From: Kitasatospora sp. NBC_01250
Lineage (GTDB): Bacteria > Actinomycetota > Actinomycetes > Streptomycetales > Streptomycetaceae
DNA length: 64,000 nt
Assembly (NCBI RefSeq): GCF_036226465.1
Contig: NZ_CP108476.1
Location: 4,712,001 to 4,776,000, forward strand
Reading direction: 5' to 3'
Shown: piece after piece, positions 1 through 8,886 of the stretch
Numbering within the stretch: the stretch's first letter is position 1
How the letters are laid out: each line of letters starts with the position of its first letter
Notes under the pieces: model-generated
Seen by the model: the letters and a program-made list of their open reading frames with translations, nothing else
Database searches by the model: none
What the model was told of the DNA's origin: nothing
Translations under genes and position numbers: made by a program

Positions 1-241
1 GCGTCCTCACGAGAACGTTACCCAGCGGGCGCTCTTGGCGCGCCTGCGCTAGGACGTCCTACTTGTTCCGACCTGGGTGGGATCGGACCGGGCTCACAGC
101 TCGCGCCGGCGGGTGCCGTCAGGACACCTGCGCACGCTATCCGGGCAGCGCGTTTCGCGTAAGGGGGTTGATCGGACAGATTTGTGTGGCGGCTGGTGCG
201 GGCGATAGGTCTTCTCTGTGGCGTTATGGGAGTATTTGGCG

Positions 242-904
242 ATGAACGAAAACGGGCGAATCAGGGTTTTCCTGCTCGACGACCACGAGGTGGTCCGCCG
301 TGGGGTGCACGAGCTGCTGTCCGGTGAGACGGACATCGAGGTGGTCGGCGAGGCCGGCACCGCGGCCGAGGCGCTGGCCCGGATCCCCGCCGTCGCCCCC
401 GACGTCGCCGTCCTCGACGTCCGCCTGCCGGACGGCAACGGCGTGGAGGTCTGCCGCGAGGTCCGCTCGCAGCAGCCCGCGATCCGCTGCCTGATGCTCA
501 CCTCGTTCTCCGACGACGAGGCCCTGTTCGACTCGATCATGGCCGGGGCCTCGGGCTACGTGCTCAAGGCGATCCGCGGCACCGACCTGCTCTCGGCCGT
601 GCGCGACGTGGCCGCCGGCAAGTCGCTGCTCGACCCGGTGGCCACCAGCCGGGTGCTGCAGCGGCTGCGCGAGGGCGGCGAGAAGGAGGACGAGAAGCTC
701 GCCCAACTGACCAGGCAGGAGCGGCGGATCCTGGAGCTGATCGGCGAGGGCATGACGAACCGTCAGATCGGCGGCGAGCTGCACCTGGCGGAGAAGACGG
801 TCAAGAACTACGTCTCCAGCCTGCTGGCCAAAATGGGTATGGCCCGACGCACCCAGGCCGCCGCCTACGTGGCCCGGCTCGGCGCGGACCAGCAGCATCA
901 CTAA
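242..904 (+). CDS. NarL/LuxR-family response regulator, DevR/DosR-like
   Basis: DNA-binding response regulator of 220 aa. The receiver domain (about residues 8-125) carries the acidic pair DDH at 13-15, the likely phospho-acceptor Asp59 in VLDVRLPDG, the Thr of LMLTSF and the Lys of YVLKAI. The C-terminal LuxR-type helix-turn-helix (about 155-215) contains LTRQERRILELIGEGMTNRQ and LAEKTVKNYVSSLL. Overall sequence resembles the DevR/DosR group. No histidine kinase lies next to it, so its partner is probably elsewhere or off the left edge. I chose ATG 242 because GGGAG lies 9 nt upstream. An in-frame GTG at 218 would add eight residues including a TTA (bldA-type) codon and has no ribosome site. 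Bases 1-241 show no other gene. Confidence 0.93.
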   Translation: MNENGRIRVFLLDDHEVVRRGVHELLSGETDIEVVGEAGTAAEALARIPAVAPDVAVLDVRLPDGNGVEVCREVRSQQPAIRCLMLTSFSDDEALFDSIMAGASGYVLKAIRGTDLLSAVRDVAAGKSLLDPVATSRVLQRLREGGEKEDEKLAQLTRQERRILELIGEGMTNRQIGGELHLAEKTVKNYVSSLLAKMGMARRTQAAAYVARLGADQQHH

Positions 905-1025
905 CCGTCCCACCAGCGGTTGGTTAACGCACCGTCAGCGATCATGACCATCGGCACGGTGCTCACAACCGGGCAATTTCCGCCATCGGCGCCTCGCCCG
1001 GCCCGCCCGGCTACGATGACGGAGC

Positions 1026-2165
1026 GTGATTGACCGTCAACTCCTCTCCGCGCCAACCATCCTTACCGGCAAGCCGGTTGACCATGATCCGGACATCCTC
1101 GTCCACGCTCCGGACGGTCCGGACGCCGCCGCGCCGCCGGTGGGCACCCTCAGCCCGCCGGTCCCGCACGAGGTGCTGGCCCGGGTGCTGCGCGGCTACG
1201 CCGCCGGCCGGCTGCTCGCGGCCGAGCCGGTGGCCGAGGGCCTGCTCAACCGCGGCTACCGGGTCACCACCCACCGCGGGTGCTACTTCCTCAAGTGCTA
1301 CGTGGACCAGGCCACCGCCACCCGCGCCGCGATCGCGGCCCAGCACCTGGCCACCACCGCACTGGCCGAGCGCGGCCTGCCGGTGCCGGCCCCGCTGGCC
1401 GACCGGGACGGCCACACCGTCACCGACCACGAGGGCCGCCACTTCGCGCTCTACCCCTGGGTGGCGGGGCGGCACCGCACCGGGGCCGAGCTGGACCTGT
1501 CGCAGTCCGCCGCACTCGGCACGCTCCTCGCCGAACTGCACGGCGCACTCGAGGAGATCTGCGCCCTGGTCACCCAGCCGGCCGAACTGCCCAGCGCCGA
1601 GCCCGAGGAGACCGCCGAACTGATCGGGCAGCTGCGCACGCTGGCCGCCGGGCACCGCCCGTACGGCCCGTTCGAGCACCTCGCCGAAGAACGGCTGGCC
1701 GAGCGCGCCGAGTTGCTGGCCGCCCACCGCCACCGTCGGCCCGCACCAGCGGAGTTCGGCCGCTGCGGCTGGGTGCACGGCGACTTCCACGGCCTCAACC
1801 TGCTGTACCGCGGCGGCCGGGTCGCGGGCGTGCTCGACTGGGACCGGCTGCGGGTGCGCCCGCGCGCCGAGGAGGCGGTGCGGGCCGCCACGCTGATCTT
1901 CAACGACCCGGTCACCGGCGAGCTGGACCTGGCCCGGGTGCGCCAGTACGCGCGCGGCTACCGGGCCGCCTGCGGCGCCGACCGCGCGGAGCTGGCGCTG
2001 GCCGTGCACCGGGTCTGGTGGGAGCGGCTCAACGACTTCTGGATGCTCCAGTGGCGCTACCAGCGCGCCGACCCGCGCGCCGACCCGCTCTTCCCGGCAG
2101 CCGCCGGACAGACGGTCTGGTGGTGCCAGGAGTACGAGCAGGTCCTCGACGCGTTCGTGAACTGA
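1026..2165 (+). CDS. Aminoglycoside phosphotransferase-fold (APH/choline kinase-like) protein
   Basis: A 379-aa protein with the APH kinase-like fold. The Brenner motif HGDFHGLNLL (about residue 250) and the metal-binding DWDRL (about 271) are both intact, so it is probably an active small-molecule kinase. The family phosphorylates aminoglycosides, choline, homoserine and other hydroxyls; nothing here identifies the substrate, and resistance should not be assumed. The start is uncertain: GTG 1026 gives the longest frame, but GGAG sits only 1 nt before it. A five-codon frame beginning at ATG 1016 overlaps this start. The gene ends 6 bp from the convergent kinase gene. Confidence 0.85.
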   Translation: MIDRQLLSAPTILTGKPVDHDPDILVHAPDGPDAAAPPVGTLSPPVPHEVLARVLRGYAAGRLLAAEPVAEGLLNRGYRVTTHRGCYFLKCYVDQATATRAAIAAQHLATTALAERGLPVPAPLADRDGHTVTDHEGRHFALYPWVAGRHRTGAELDLSQSAALGTLLAELHGALEEICALVTQPAELPSAEPEETAELIGQLRTLAAGHRPYGPFEHLAEERLAERAELLAAHRHRRPAPAEFGRCGWVHGDFHGLNLLYRGGRVAGVLDWDRLRVRPRAEEAVRAATLIFNDPVTGELDLARVRQYARGYRAACGADRAELALAVHRVWWERLNDFWMLQWRYQRADPRADPLFPAAAGQTVWWCQEYEQVLDAFVN

Positions 2166-2171
2166 CGGGCG

Positions 2172-4094
2172 TCAGTTCGGGGAGGCCGGCGCGCTCGCGT
2201 GCCCGCCGGTGCTGCCGCCGATGACACCCGCCGGCGGCGAGACCGGCGTGCTGCCACTGCCACCGGTACCACCGCCGGTGCCGCCGCCCGTGCCACCGCC
2301 GGTACCCCCACCCGTGCCACCACCGGTGCTGCCGGTCGGCTGCCCGGTGCCCGTGCTCCCGCCGGACGGCTGACCGGTGACCGTGCTCCCGCCGGACGGC
2401 TGCCCGGTGACCGTGCTGCCCCCGGACGGCTGCCCGGTGACCGTGCTGCCCCCGGACGGCTGCCCGGTGACCGGCGCGCTCGAGCGCGGCGGCCGGTAGC
2501 TCGGCTGGTAGCTCGGCTGCGACGGCTCGGTGGGCGGCTGGTACGGCGTGCGGGAGCGGCTCGGGCTCAGGCTCGGCGTGGGGCTCGGGCTGAGCGTGCT
2601 CGGCGAGTCGGACGGCGAGTCGGACGGCGAGGCCGCGTTGCTGGGCGCCACCGGGTTCACGACGCTGCCCCCGCCGCCACCGCCACCGCCGCCGGTGGAC
2701 GCCACCGCGATGCCGACCCCGGCCGCCAGCACCAGCACCACACCGGCCACCCAGGCCAGCGCCTTGCGCCGGCCGCCGGGACGCGGCTGCTCCTCGTAGC
2801 CGCCGCCGTAGCCGTCACCACTGCCGCCGTTGCCGCCACCGCCCGCGCCGCCGTACGGCGTGGCCGGGGTCTGGTAGCCGCCCGCCGTGGCGCCGTAGGG
2901 CAGCACGGCGGTCTGGTCGGCGGGCCGGCCGGCGCCGGCGGCCCCGAAGACCGCCGTGACGGCGGTCCCCTGGCCCGGCGTGCCGTCGTAGCCCGACTGC
3001 CCGAAGCCGCCGAGCTGCGCGGTGGGGTAGCCGCCCGCGCCGTGCATCTCGCGCAGCGCGTGCTGGACGTGGGCGCGGAACTCGTCCGCGCTCTGGAACC
3101 GCTCGTCCGGGTTCTTCGCCAGCGAGCGCAGCACCAGCTCGTCCAGCTGCCACGGCACCCGGTTGTTGGCCTGCGAGGGCGGCACCGGCGCGTCCTGGAC
3201 GTGCTGGTAGACCACCGAGAGCGGGGTGTCGCCGGTGAACGGCGGGCGCAGCGTCAGCAGCTCGTAGAGCATGCAGCCGGCCGCGTACAGGTCGGAGCGG
3301 TGGTCCACCGGCTTGCCCAGCGCCTGCTCGGGCGAGAGGTACTGCGGGGTGCCCATCACCATGCCGGTCTGGGTCATGGTGCTGGCCGCGCCGTCGAGCG
3401 CGCGGGCGATGCCGAAGTCCATCACCTTGACCGCGCCGGCGGTCGTGATGATCACGTTCGCGGGCTTGATGTCCCGGTGCACGATGCCGTGGCGGTGGCT
3501 GTAGTCCAGCGCCTCCAGCACCCCGGCGATGATGATCAGCGCCTGGTCGACCGGCGGCGCCTCCTCGTCCACCAGCAGCTCGCGGACGGTCTTGCCCTCC
3601 ACCAGCTCCATCACGATGTACGGGGTGGACTCCCCGCCCACCAGCTCCTCGCCGGTGTCGTAGACCGCGACGATCGAGTGGTGGTTGAGCGAGGCCACCG
3701 AGTGCGCCTCACGGGTGAACCGCAGCCGGGACACCTCGTCCTGGGCCAGCTCGGGACGGAGCAGCTTGACCGCGACCTGGCGGCCCAGCCGCACGTCCTG
3801 GGCGGCCAGCACCTCGGCCATGCCGCCGCGGCCCAGCCGGTGGGTCAGCCGGTAGCGGCCGTCGCCGAGGGTGCCGAGCGCGGCGGCGATGCCGCGGCCC
3901 GGGGTGCTCGGACCGCCGTACGGCTGGCTCTGGGGGCGGCCGACCGTGGTCTGCTCGGGGTCGTAGTCGGACGGCTTCTCGTCCGACGCGCCCCGCTCGT
4001 AGGGGTAGTCGCGCTCGTGCTCGGGACCGGGACCGGCGCCGGGGGCAGGGGTGAACTCACCCTCGCCGTCGCCCGGCTCGTGCGTCTGTGCCAT
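2172..4094 (-). CDS. Membrane Ser/Thr protein kinase (PknB-like) with disordered repeat tail
   Basis: Eukaryotic-type Ser/Thr kinase of 640 aa. The kinase domain occupies about residues 80-350: glycine loop LGRGGMAEV (about 90), VAVKLL lysine, catalytic HRDIKPAN (about 206), DFGIA. Then come a Gly/Pro-rich juxtamembrane linker, one transmembrane helix near residue 448, and a Gly/Ser/Pro/Thr-rich extracellular tail with no PASTA domains. The tail has about five near-identical 10-residue repeats of the type GGSTVTGQPS, encoded by 30-bp DNA repeats at about 2340-2480, then a GGGT run. ATG 4094 is preceded by GGGAG. A second kinase lies directly upstream on the same strand, 139 bp away. The kinase is known to act in the cytoplasm; the tail could contact the cell wall, which is inference. 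Confidence 0.93.
   Translation of the reverse strand: MAQTHEPGDGEGEFTPAPGAGPGPEHERDYPYERGASDEKPSDYDPEQTTVGRPQSQPYGGPSTPGRGIAAALGTLGDGRYRLTHRLGRGGMAEVLAAQDVRLGRQVAVKLLRPELAQDEVSRLRFTREAHSVASLNHHSIVAVYDTGEELVGGESTPYIVMELVEGKTVRELLVDEEAPPVDQALIIIAGVLEALDYSHRHGIVHRDIKPANVIITTAGAVKVMDFGIARALDGAASTMTQTGMVMGTPQYLSPEQALGKPVDHRSDLYAAGCMLYELLTLRPPFTGDTPLSVVYQHVQDAPVPPSQANNRVPWQLDELVLRSLAKNPDERFQSADEFRAHVQHALREMHGAGGYPTAQLGGFGQSGYDGTPGQGTAVTAVFGAAGAGRPADQTAVLPYGATAGGYQTPATPYGGAGGGGNGGSGDGYGGGYEEQPRPGGRRKALAWVAGVVLVLAAGVGIAVASTGGGGGGGGGSVVNPVAPSNAASPSDSPSDSPSTLSPSPTPSLSPSRSRTPYQPPTEPSQPSYQPSYRPPRSSAPVTGQPSGGSTVTGQPSGGSTVTGQPSGGSTVTGQPSGGSTGTGQPTGSTGGGTGGGTGGGTGGGTGGGTGGSGSTPVSPPAGVIGGSTGGHASAPASPN
2340..2480. 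repeat. 30-bp direct repeats encoding the kinase tail
   Basis: Four to five near-identical 30-bp units in the 3' part of the Ser/Thr kinase gene. Each encodes one 10-residue GGSTVTGQPS-like repeat. Copy number could vary between strains by slippage or recombination. Confidence 0.8.
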
Positions 4095-4233
4095 TACTCC
4101 CTCGCCCCGGGCCGACGCTCTGGTCGCGGTCGCCCTTTCGATTCGCTCCCCGAGAACGCTACCGCCAATGGCGCCCGCACCCCGAATGCGTCCGGCTGCC
4201 GGAGAGCGGGCAGCCCGGTGCGTGTCCGCGCCG

Positions 4234-5670
4234 TTACGCCAGGTCCTGCGACGGCCCGGCGGCCCGGTCGAGGTGGCTGACCTGGGCGGGCACCGCCGGC
4301 TGGCCACTGGTGTCGGTGCTGCTCTTGGCCACGATCGCGATGATGATGACCATCAGAACGATCACGCCGATGATCACGCCGATCACCACCAGCGCCGTCG
4401 AGCAGCCGTTGTTGTTGGCCCGCACCGGCTGCGGCGGCGCGTACGGGACGGCCTGCGGCATCGGCGCGGGCGTGGGCGCCTGCTGCGGGAAGGCCGGCGG
4501 CGTCCGGTAGGCCTGCGGCGCCGGGGTCTGGTACGGCTGCTGGTAGGGCTGCGGGGCCGGGGTGCTCGGCCCGGGCCCATAGGCCGGCGGCGGGGTCTGC
4601 GGCCCGTACGGGCCGGCCACCGGCTGCGGCTGGTAGGGCTGGTGCACCTGCGGGCCGGGGGTGTTGATGTCCCCGCCGACCGGCGGGAAGTTGGTCAGCG
4701 AGCTGGAGGCGTGGGTGGCCCGCGGCCCCTCGCTGATCACCAGCGGGGAGGCGGCCAGCGAGGCGCCGCCGCTCTTCTCCCCGCTCGCCACCCGCTCCAC
4801 CTCGTCGCGCATGGTCTGCGCGGTGGGGAAGCGGTGCGCGGGGTCCTTGCGCAGCGAACGGGCCACCAGCGCGTCCACCGCCGGGGTCACCGCGCGGTTC
4901 AGGCTGGAGGGGGCCGGCGGCTGCTCCTGCACGTGCTTGTAGGCGATGGAGAACGGCGAGTCCCCGTCGAACGGGAGCTGGCCGGTGAGCAGTTCGAAGA
5001 GCATGCAGCCGACCGAGTAGAGGTCGGAGCGGGCGTCCACGCTCTTGCCCAGCGCCTGCTCGGGCGAGAGGTACTGCGGGGTGCCGACCACCATGCCGGT
5101 CTGGGTCATCGAGGTCACCCCCGACTGCATGGCCCGGGCGATGCCGAAGTCCATCACCTTGACCTCGCCCTTGGTGTTCACCATGACGTTGCCGGGCTTG
5201 ATGTCGCGGTGCACCAGGCCCTGGTCGTGCGAGGTGTCCAGGGCGGCCAGCACCGCGCTGGTGATCTTCAGCGCCTGGTCGGCGGGCATCGCGCCGTGCT
5301 CGGCGATCGCCTGGTTGAGCACGTCGCGCAGCGAGTGGCCCTCGACGTACTCCATGACGATGTAGGGGGTGGTGGCACCGTCCGGTGCCACCTCCTCGCC
5401 GGTGTCGTGGACCGCGACGATGTTGGGGTGCTGGAGGCGGGCGACGGCCTGCGCCTCGCGCCGGAAGCGCTCGCGGAAGGACTGCTCCCGGCCCAGCTCG
5501 GTGTGCAGCGTCTTCACTGCGACGTTGCGGCCGAGCACGTTGTCGTAGGCCAGGTGGACCGAGGCCATACCGCCCTCGCCCAGCAGCCGCTGCAGGACAT
5601 ACCGCCCGTGGCCCAGCGAGGTGAGCTGCCCCTGCGACTGGTCCACTCCGGTGCTGCCGTCCTCGCTCAT
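4234..5670 (-). CDS. Membrane Ser/Thr protein kinase (PknB-like)
   Basis: Second eukaryotic-type Ser/Thr kinase, 478 aa. The kinase domain is about residues 22-290, with glycine loop LLGEGGMAS (about 32), VAVKTL lysine, HRDIKPGN (about 155) and DFGIA, all intact. A long Pro/Gln/Tyr-rich cytoplasmic linker precedes a single very hydrophobic helix around residue 437, and only about 30 residues lie outside; no sensor domain is present. Its activation loop reads SMTQTGMVVGTPQYLSPEQA, nearly the same as in the neighbouring kinase, which suggests duplication or cross-phosphorylation. I chose ATG 5670 (GCAGAGGACC upstream) over an in-frame ATG 126 nt further out. The bpa gene lies upstream on the same strand. 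Confidence 0.93.
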   Translation of the reverse strand: MSEDGSTGVDQSQGQLTSLGHGRYVLQRLLGEGGMASVHLAYDNVLGRNVAVKTLHTELGREQSFRERFRREAQAVARLQHPNIVAVHDTGEEVAPDGATTPYIVMEYVEGHSLRDVLNQAIAEHGAMPADQALKITSAVLAALDTSHDQGLVHRDIKPGNVMVNTKGEVKVMDFGIARAMQSGVTSMTQTGMVVGTPQYLSPEQALGKSVDARSDLYSVGCMLFELLTGQLPFDGDSPFSIAYKHVQEQPPAPSSLNRAVTPAVDALVARSLRKDPAHRFPTAQTMRDEVERVASGEKSGGASLAASPLVISEGPRATHASSSLTNFPPVGGDINTPGPQVHQPYQPQPVAGPYGPQTPPPAYGPGPSTPAPQPYQQPYQTPAPQAYRTPPAFPQQAPTPAPMPQAVPYAPPQPVRANNNGCSTALVVIGVIIGVIVLMVIIIAIVAKSSTDTSGQPAVPAQVSHLDRAAGPSQDLA

Positions 5671-5842
5671 GGTCCTCTGCTTCCCCCTCGGCGGGCCTGC
5701 GACAGGGGTCAGGGTATCGGCTGCGCCGTCGCGCACCGTCACCGCGCCCAGGTGCACCACCGGGGTGCGCCGACGGTGTCCGAACGGCCCGGGCACGGCC
5801 GGTCGCCGCGCCCGGGAACCCGCACGGTCACGGGGCCGGCGG

Positions 5843-6472
5843 CTACAGGTAGGGGCCCGAGCGCATGCCGCGCCCCTCGCCCGGGTCCTCGAACTCCTGG
5901 TCCGGCGGCACGCTGCCCGGCGGCAGCGCGCGGCGCATCTGCTCCAGCTGGGCCCGGGCGGCCATCTGCTGGGCGAAGAGCGCGGTCTGGATCCCGTGGA
6001 AGAGCCCCTCCAGCCAGCCGACGAGCTGGGCCTGGGCGATCCGCAGCTCGGCCTCGGTGGGGATGGTGTCCTCGGTGAACGGCAGCGAGAGCCGCTCCAG
6101 CTCCTCCACCAGCTCCGGCGCCAGCCCGAGTTCCAGCTCCTTGATCGAGCTGGCGTGGATGTCCTTCAAGCGGGCCCGGCTGGCCTCGTCGAGGGGAGCC
6201 GCGCGGACCTCCTCCAGCAGCTGCTTGATCATGCTGCCGATCCGCATCACCTTGGCGGGCTGCTCGACCATCTCGGTCACCGGCAGCTCGCGGTGCTCCC
6301 CGTCCTCGCCGGTGCGGCCGAAGACCCGGCCCTGGGCGCCGGGCGCGCCGCCGATCGCCATGCCGTCCGGGCCCACGATCAGTACCTGCTGCAGGTGGTC
6401 GTCCGACGGCCCGGTCGGTCCCGTCGATCCCTGGTACGGCTCGTGCTCGGGCCGTTCGTTCGGCTTCGTCAT
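5843..6472 (-). CDS. bpa: Bacterial proteasome activator Bpa/PafE (DUF2587 family)
   Basis: A 209-aa protein with the full family signature: VIGPDGMA-like N-terminus, EQPAKVMRIGSMIKQLLEEV, a basic/acidic helical bundle, and WLEGLFHGIQTALFAQQMAA near the C-terminus. The known actinobacterial homologue forms a dodecameric ring that opens the 20S proteasome gate without ATP, using a C-terminal Tyr-Leu tail. Here the protein ends in GPYL, so the gate-opening tail is present. ATG 6472 has AAAGAG upstream; an in-frame ATG 36 nt earlier is less likely. Proteasome core genes are not in this window. It lies upstream of two Ser/Thr kinase genes on the same strand, 172 bp from the nearer one. Confidence 0.92.
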   Translation of the reverse strand: MTKPNERPEHEPYQGSTGPTGPSDDHLQQVLIVGPDGMAIGGAPGAQGRVFGRTGEDGEHRELPVTEMVEQPAKVMRIGSMIKQLLEEVRAAPLDEASRARLKDIHASSIKELELGLAPELVEELERLSLPFTEDTIPTEAELRIAQAQLVGWLEGLFHGIQTALFAQQMAARAQLEQMRRALPPGSVPPDQEFEDPGEGRGMRSGPYL

Positions 6473-6562
6473 AGCTCTTTCATATGCTCCGGCCGGTGAG
6501 GGGGTCAACCGACCTTGGTCCCGGCGGCCGTGGCCCCGCCCCCGGGCCCCGGCCGCCGCCGG

Positions 6563-7681
6563 TCAGCCGCGGCGCAGCCGCAGCCCCACCATCCCCAGCC
6601 CGAGGCCGATCAGCACCAGCCCGGTACCGAGGACGAGCACCAGCGTGGCCGGGTCCCGCAGGGTCACCATGACGGTGGCGACCGTGGCGGCCTGCTGGGC
6701 TGGCGTGGTGGCGGCGACGGGAGCCGGGGTGTCCGCGGGCGCCAGCGGGTCCGTCACGGTGCCGGGCGGCGTCGCCGGCACCAGGGCGGGCGCGTCCGGG
6801 GCGCCCGGCAGGTCGGCGGGGACATCGGCAGGGGCATCGGCGGAGGCATCGGCAGGGGCGTCGGCGGGGAGATCGGCGGGGGTGCCGGTGGCGGAACCGG
6901 CCCCGGCCTCGCTGGGAGCGGCACCCGGGTCGTCGGCCCGGACGTCGCCCGGGTCGTCCTGGGCAGCGCCCGTCGGCGGGTCGGCGGGCGGCGCGGCCGC
7001 GGGGAGCACCGCGGCGCCGGTGGGGCGGCAGGTCGCCGCATCGGCGGTGGGGGACGTCGTCCCGGTACCGGTGGTGGGCCCGCCCGGGGACGGGGACGCG
7101 GTGGGCCGCGGCGTCGGCCGGGCGCCGGTGCTCGCCGCAGCGGTGGGCGTGGCGGTCCGGGGCGGGCTCGCGGCCGGCCCCCAGGACTGCGCCCTGCTCG
7201 GCGACGGGGGCGGCGCCGAGGTGGCCGGCCGGGTCGCGGTCGGCGGCTGCGCGCCGACCGGCCGGGCCTCGCCCGTCGCGCCGTCCGGATCGCCGCGGGT
7301 CGGGCTCGCGGCCGGGCTCCGGTCGCCGTCCGGGTCGGGCGCCGCGGCCGTCCCAGCCGCGGCCGGTGCCGACTCGGGTGCCGGTCGCGGCTGCTCGGAC
7401 GCCAGGCCGGCGGTGACGGCGGCCGGCTGCGCGACCGCGCCGCTGGCCGCCGCCTGCGCGGTGGCCGACGGCAGCACGAGGGAGAGCAGCACCGGCGCCG
7501 TCAGCCCCGCGCCTGCGGCGAGCCTGGCGGTGCGCCGCACGGCCCCGCGGCTTCGGCAGAGGGCCGATCGGCAGCGGACGGTACGGGAGAGGAGACCGGA
7601 GCGGGTCGCGCGGCAGACCCGGCGGGTGCGTGCGGCGGCGTAACGCGAGAGCGGGGACGACGAGAGCGAGGGCTTGGCCAC
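6563..7681 (-). CDS. Secreted Ala/Pro-rich protein with C-terminal membrane anchor
   Basis: I do not recognise this 372-aa protein as a known family. A long Arg-rich N-terminus (about residues 1-50) leads into a signal-peptide-like segment, LTAPVLLSLVLPSATAQAAA. The middle is low complexity, rich in Ala, Pro, Asp and Thr, with repeats of the type DASADAPADVPADLPG. The C-terminus is a single hydrophobic helix ending in LRLRRG, the layout of a tail-anchored surface protein. There is no LPXTG or LAXTG motif, so sortase attachment is unlikely. GTG 7681 was chosen because GGAAGGA lies upstream; a longer frame starting at 7789 lacks a ribosome site. Confidence 0.7.
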   Translation of the reverse strand: MAKPSLSSSPLSRYAAARTRRVCRATRSGLLSRTVRCRSALCRSRGAVRRTARLAAGAGLTAPVLLSLVLPSATAQAAASGAVAQPAAVTAGLASEQPRPAPESAPAAAGTAAAPDPDGDRSPAASPTRGDPDGATGEARPVGAQPPTATRPATSAPPPSPSRAQSWGPAASPPRTATPTAAASTGARPTPRPTASPSPGGPTTGTGTTSPTADAATCRPTGAAVLPAAAPPADPPTGAAQDDPGDVRADDPGAAPSEAGAGSATGTPADLPADAPADASADAPADVPADLPGAPDAPALVPATPPGTVTDPLAPADTPAPVAATTPAQQAATVATVMVTLRDPATLVLVLGTGLVLIGLGLGMVGLRLRRG

Positions 7682-7813
7682 GGACGACGGTCCTTCCGAC
7701 GGCCGGTGCCCGGGGGCTCCGGCGGCGGGACAGCTCCGGACCAGCGTCACACAGACCGCCGAGCCGGGCATGTCGGCCGTCCGTGGCACCGCTCCCGCGG
7801 GCCGGCGGCAGCC

Positions 7814-8308
7814 TCAGTCGTGGCCGGGCAGCGCCAGCCAGTCCGCCCAGGAGATGTCGCGCCCCAGGCAGCGCGGCTGCGCGAACGGCCAGTCGGCGCC
7901 GATCCAGGACGGGACGAGGGCGTCCAGCGCCGCCTCGATCTCGCCGCCGACCAGCTCGTCCACCACCCACCAGGAGATCTCGGCGTCGGAGCCCGGCTTC
8001 TCGGGCGGATCGATGTAGACGCAGCCCAGCAGCGCGGTCTCCGCGGTGTCCAGCAGCGCGTAGTTGAAGGACTGGTGGGCCGCGATCTCGGCCTCGTGCC
8101 GGGCCAGGTCGGCCCGGTCCGCCTCGTAGGTCATGGTGGCCGCCGGCCAGCCCCAGGCCGGCCCGTAGACGGACCAGAGGCGCTCGCGCGAACCCATCAC
8201 CGCCGGGTAGTCGATCTCGGTGTCGGCCGCCTTGATCGGGCGCAGGTGGTAGCCGTCGAGGACGGGCACGTGGACAGGGTGGACGAACTCCGCGGGCAGC
8301 CAGGTCAT
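7814..8308 (-). CDS. GNAT-like N-acetyltransferase
   Basis: A 164-aa protein resembling small cytoplasmic acyltransferases of the GNAT superfamily. The central strand AETALLGCVYIDPPE and the following ISWWVVDEL fit the beta4-beta5 region of the fold. The acetyl-CoA P-loop is degenerate compared with canonical R/QxxGxG/A, so the acyl-transfer activity is likely but unproven. The substrate is unknown. The gene stands alone between a surface-protein gene and a small lipoprotein gene, all on the minus strand. Confidence 0.75.
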   Translation of the reverse strand: MTWLPAEFVHPVHVPVLDGYHLRPIKAADTEIDYPAVMGSRERLWSVYGPAWGWPAATMTYEADRADLARHEAEIAAHQSFNYALLDTAETALLGCVYIDPPEKPGSDAEISWWVVDELVGGEIEAALDALVPSWIGADWPFAQPRCLGRDISWADWLALPGHD

Positions 8309-8369
8309 AGCGCCGGACAGTACCCGCGCGCGGGGCCGGGCCCCAGGGGTTTTCCGGCCGCAGGCCGGC

Positions 8370-8771
8370 TCAGCCGGACACGCAGGCCTTGCCCAGCTCC
8401 CCCGCCGCGTCCGTGACCGGCGACAGGTCGGGCTGCCGGTCGTGGGCGAGACCGTCCTGGGCGTTGCGGATCGCCTCGGTCAGCTTGTCGACCGCGCTGT
8501 TCAGGTCGGCGTGGGCACCCTTGCCGCCGATCTTCTTCACGTCGTCCTGCAGCTTGTGCAGCGCGTCGGCGGTGTGCCGGCGGCGGCTCGCTTCGGTCAA
8601 CTGCCCGACGTTGAGGGCGGAGTCCTTCAGGTCCTGGACGTCGCCGGTGACGCTGATGGCCGTCTTGCCGCAGTCGCGCGCGTTGTCGACGTTGTTGCAG
8701 CCCGCGATGGCCGGGACAGCGAGGAACAGCGTGGACACGGCCACCGCCGGCCGGTGCAGCCTGATCCGCAT
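8370..8771 (-). CDS. Small lipoprotein of unknown function
   Basis: A 133-aa predicted lipoprotein. The N-terminus is Arg-rich, followed by a hydrophobic stretch and the lipobox VPAIAGC, so Cys22 would be lipidated and start the mature protein. The mature part has two further Cys (near the start of the mature chain and close to the C-terminus) and is predicted mostly helical. ATG 8771 was chosen because GGGGGAG lies 7 nt upstream; an in-frame ATG at 8819 has no comparable site. No known family recognised. It is probably attached to the outer face of the membrane. Confidence 0.75.
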   Translation of the reverse strand: MRIRLHRPAVAVSTLFLAVPAIAGCNNVDNARDCGKTAISVTGDVQDLKDSALNVGQLTEASRRRHTADALHKLQDDVKKIGGKGAHADLNSAVDKLTEAIRNAQDGLAHDRQPDLSPVTDAAGELGKACVSG

Positions 8772-8886
8772 GACGACTCTCCCCCTGGACGAGAACCTTG
8801 CCCCACTCCCCTGACCCATCAACACCTTTCGCCTGTCGCAAGGCTCCTGACCCTGCGTCGATTCCGTGCGGCCGCCGGGCACGGCG

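Noticed and set aside
1026-2165. Antibiotic-resistance gene
   Set aside because: Only the general APH fold is visible; the family includes many housekeeping kinases and there is no resistance context.
6563-7681. LPXTG-anchored protein
   Set aside because: It has the hydrophobic C-terminus and basic tail but no LPXTG or LAXTG motif before them.
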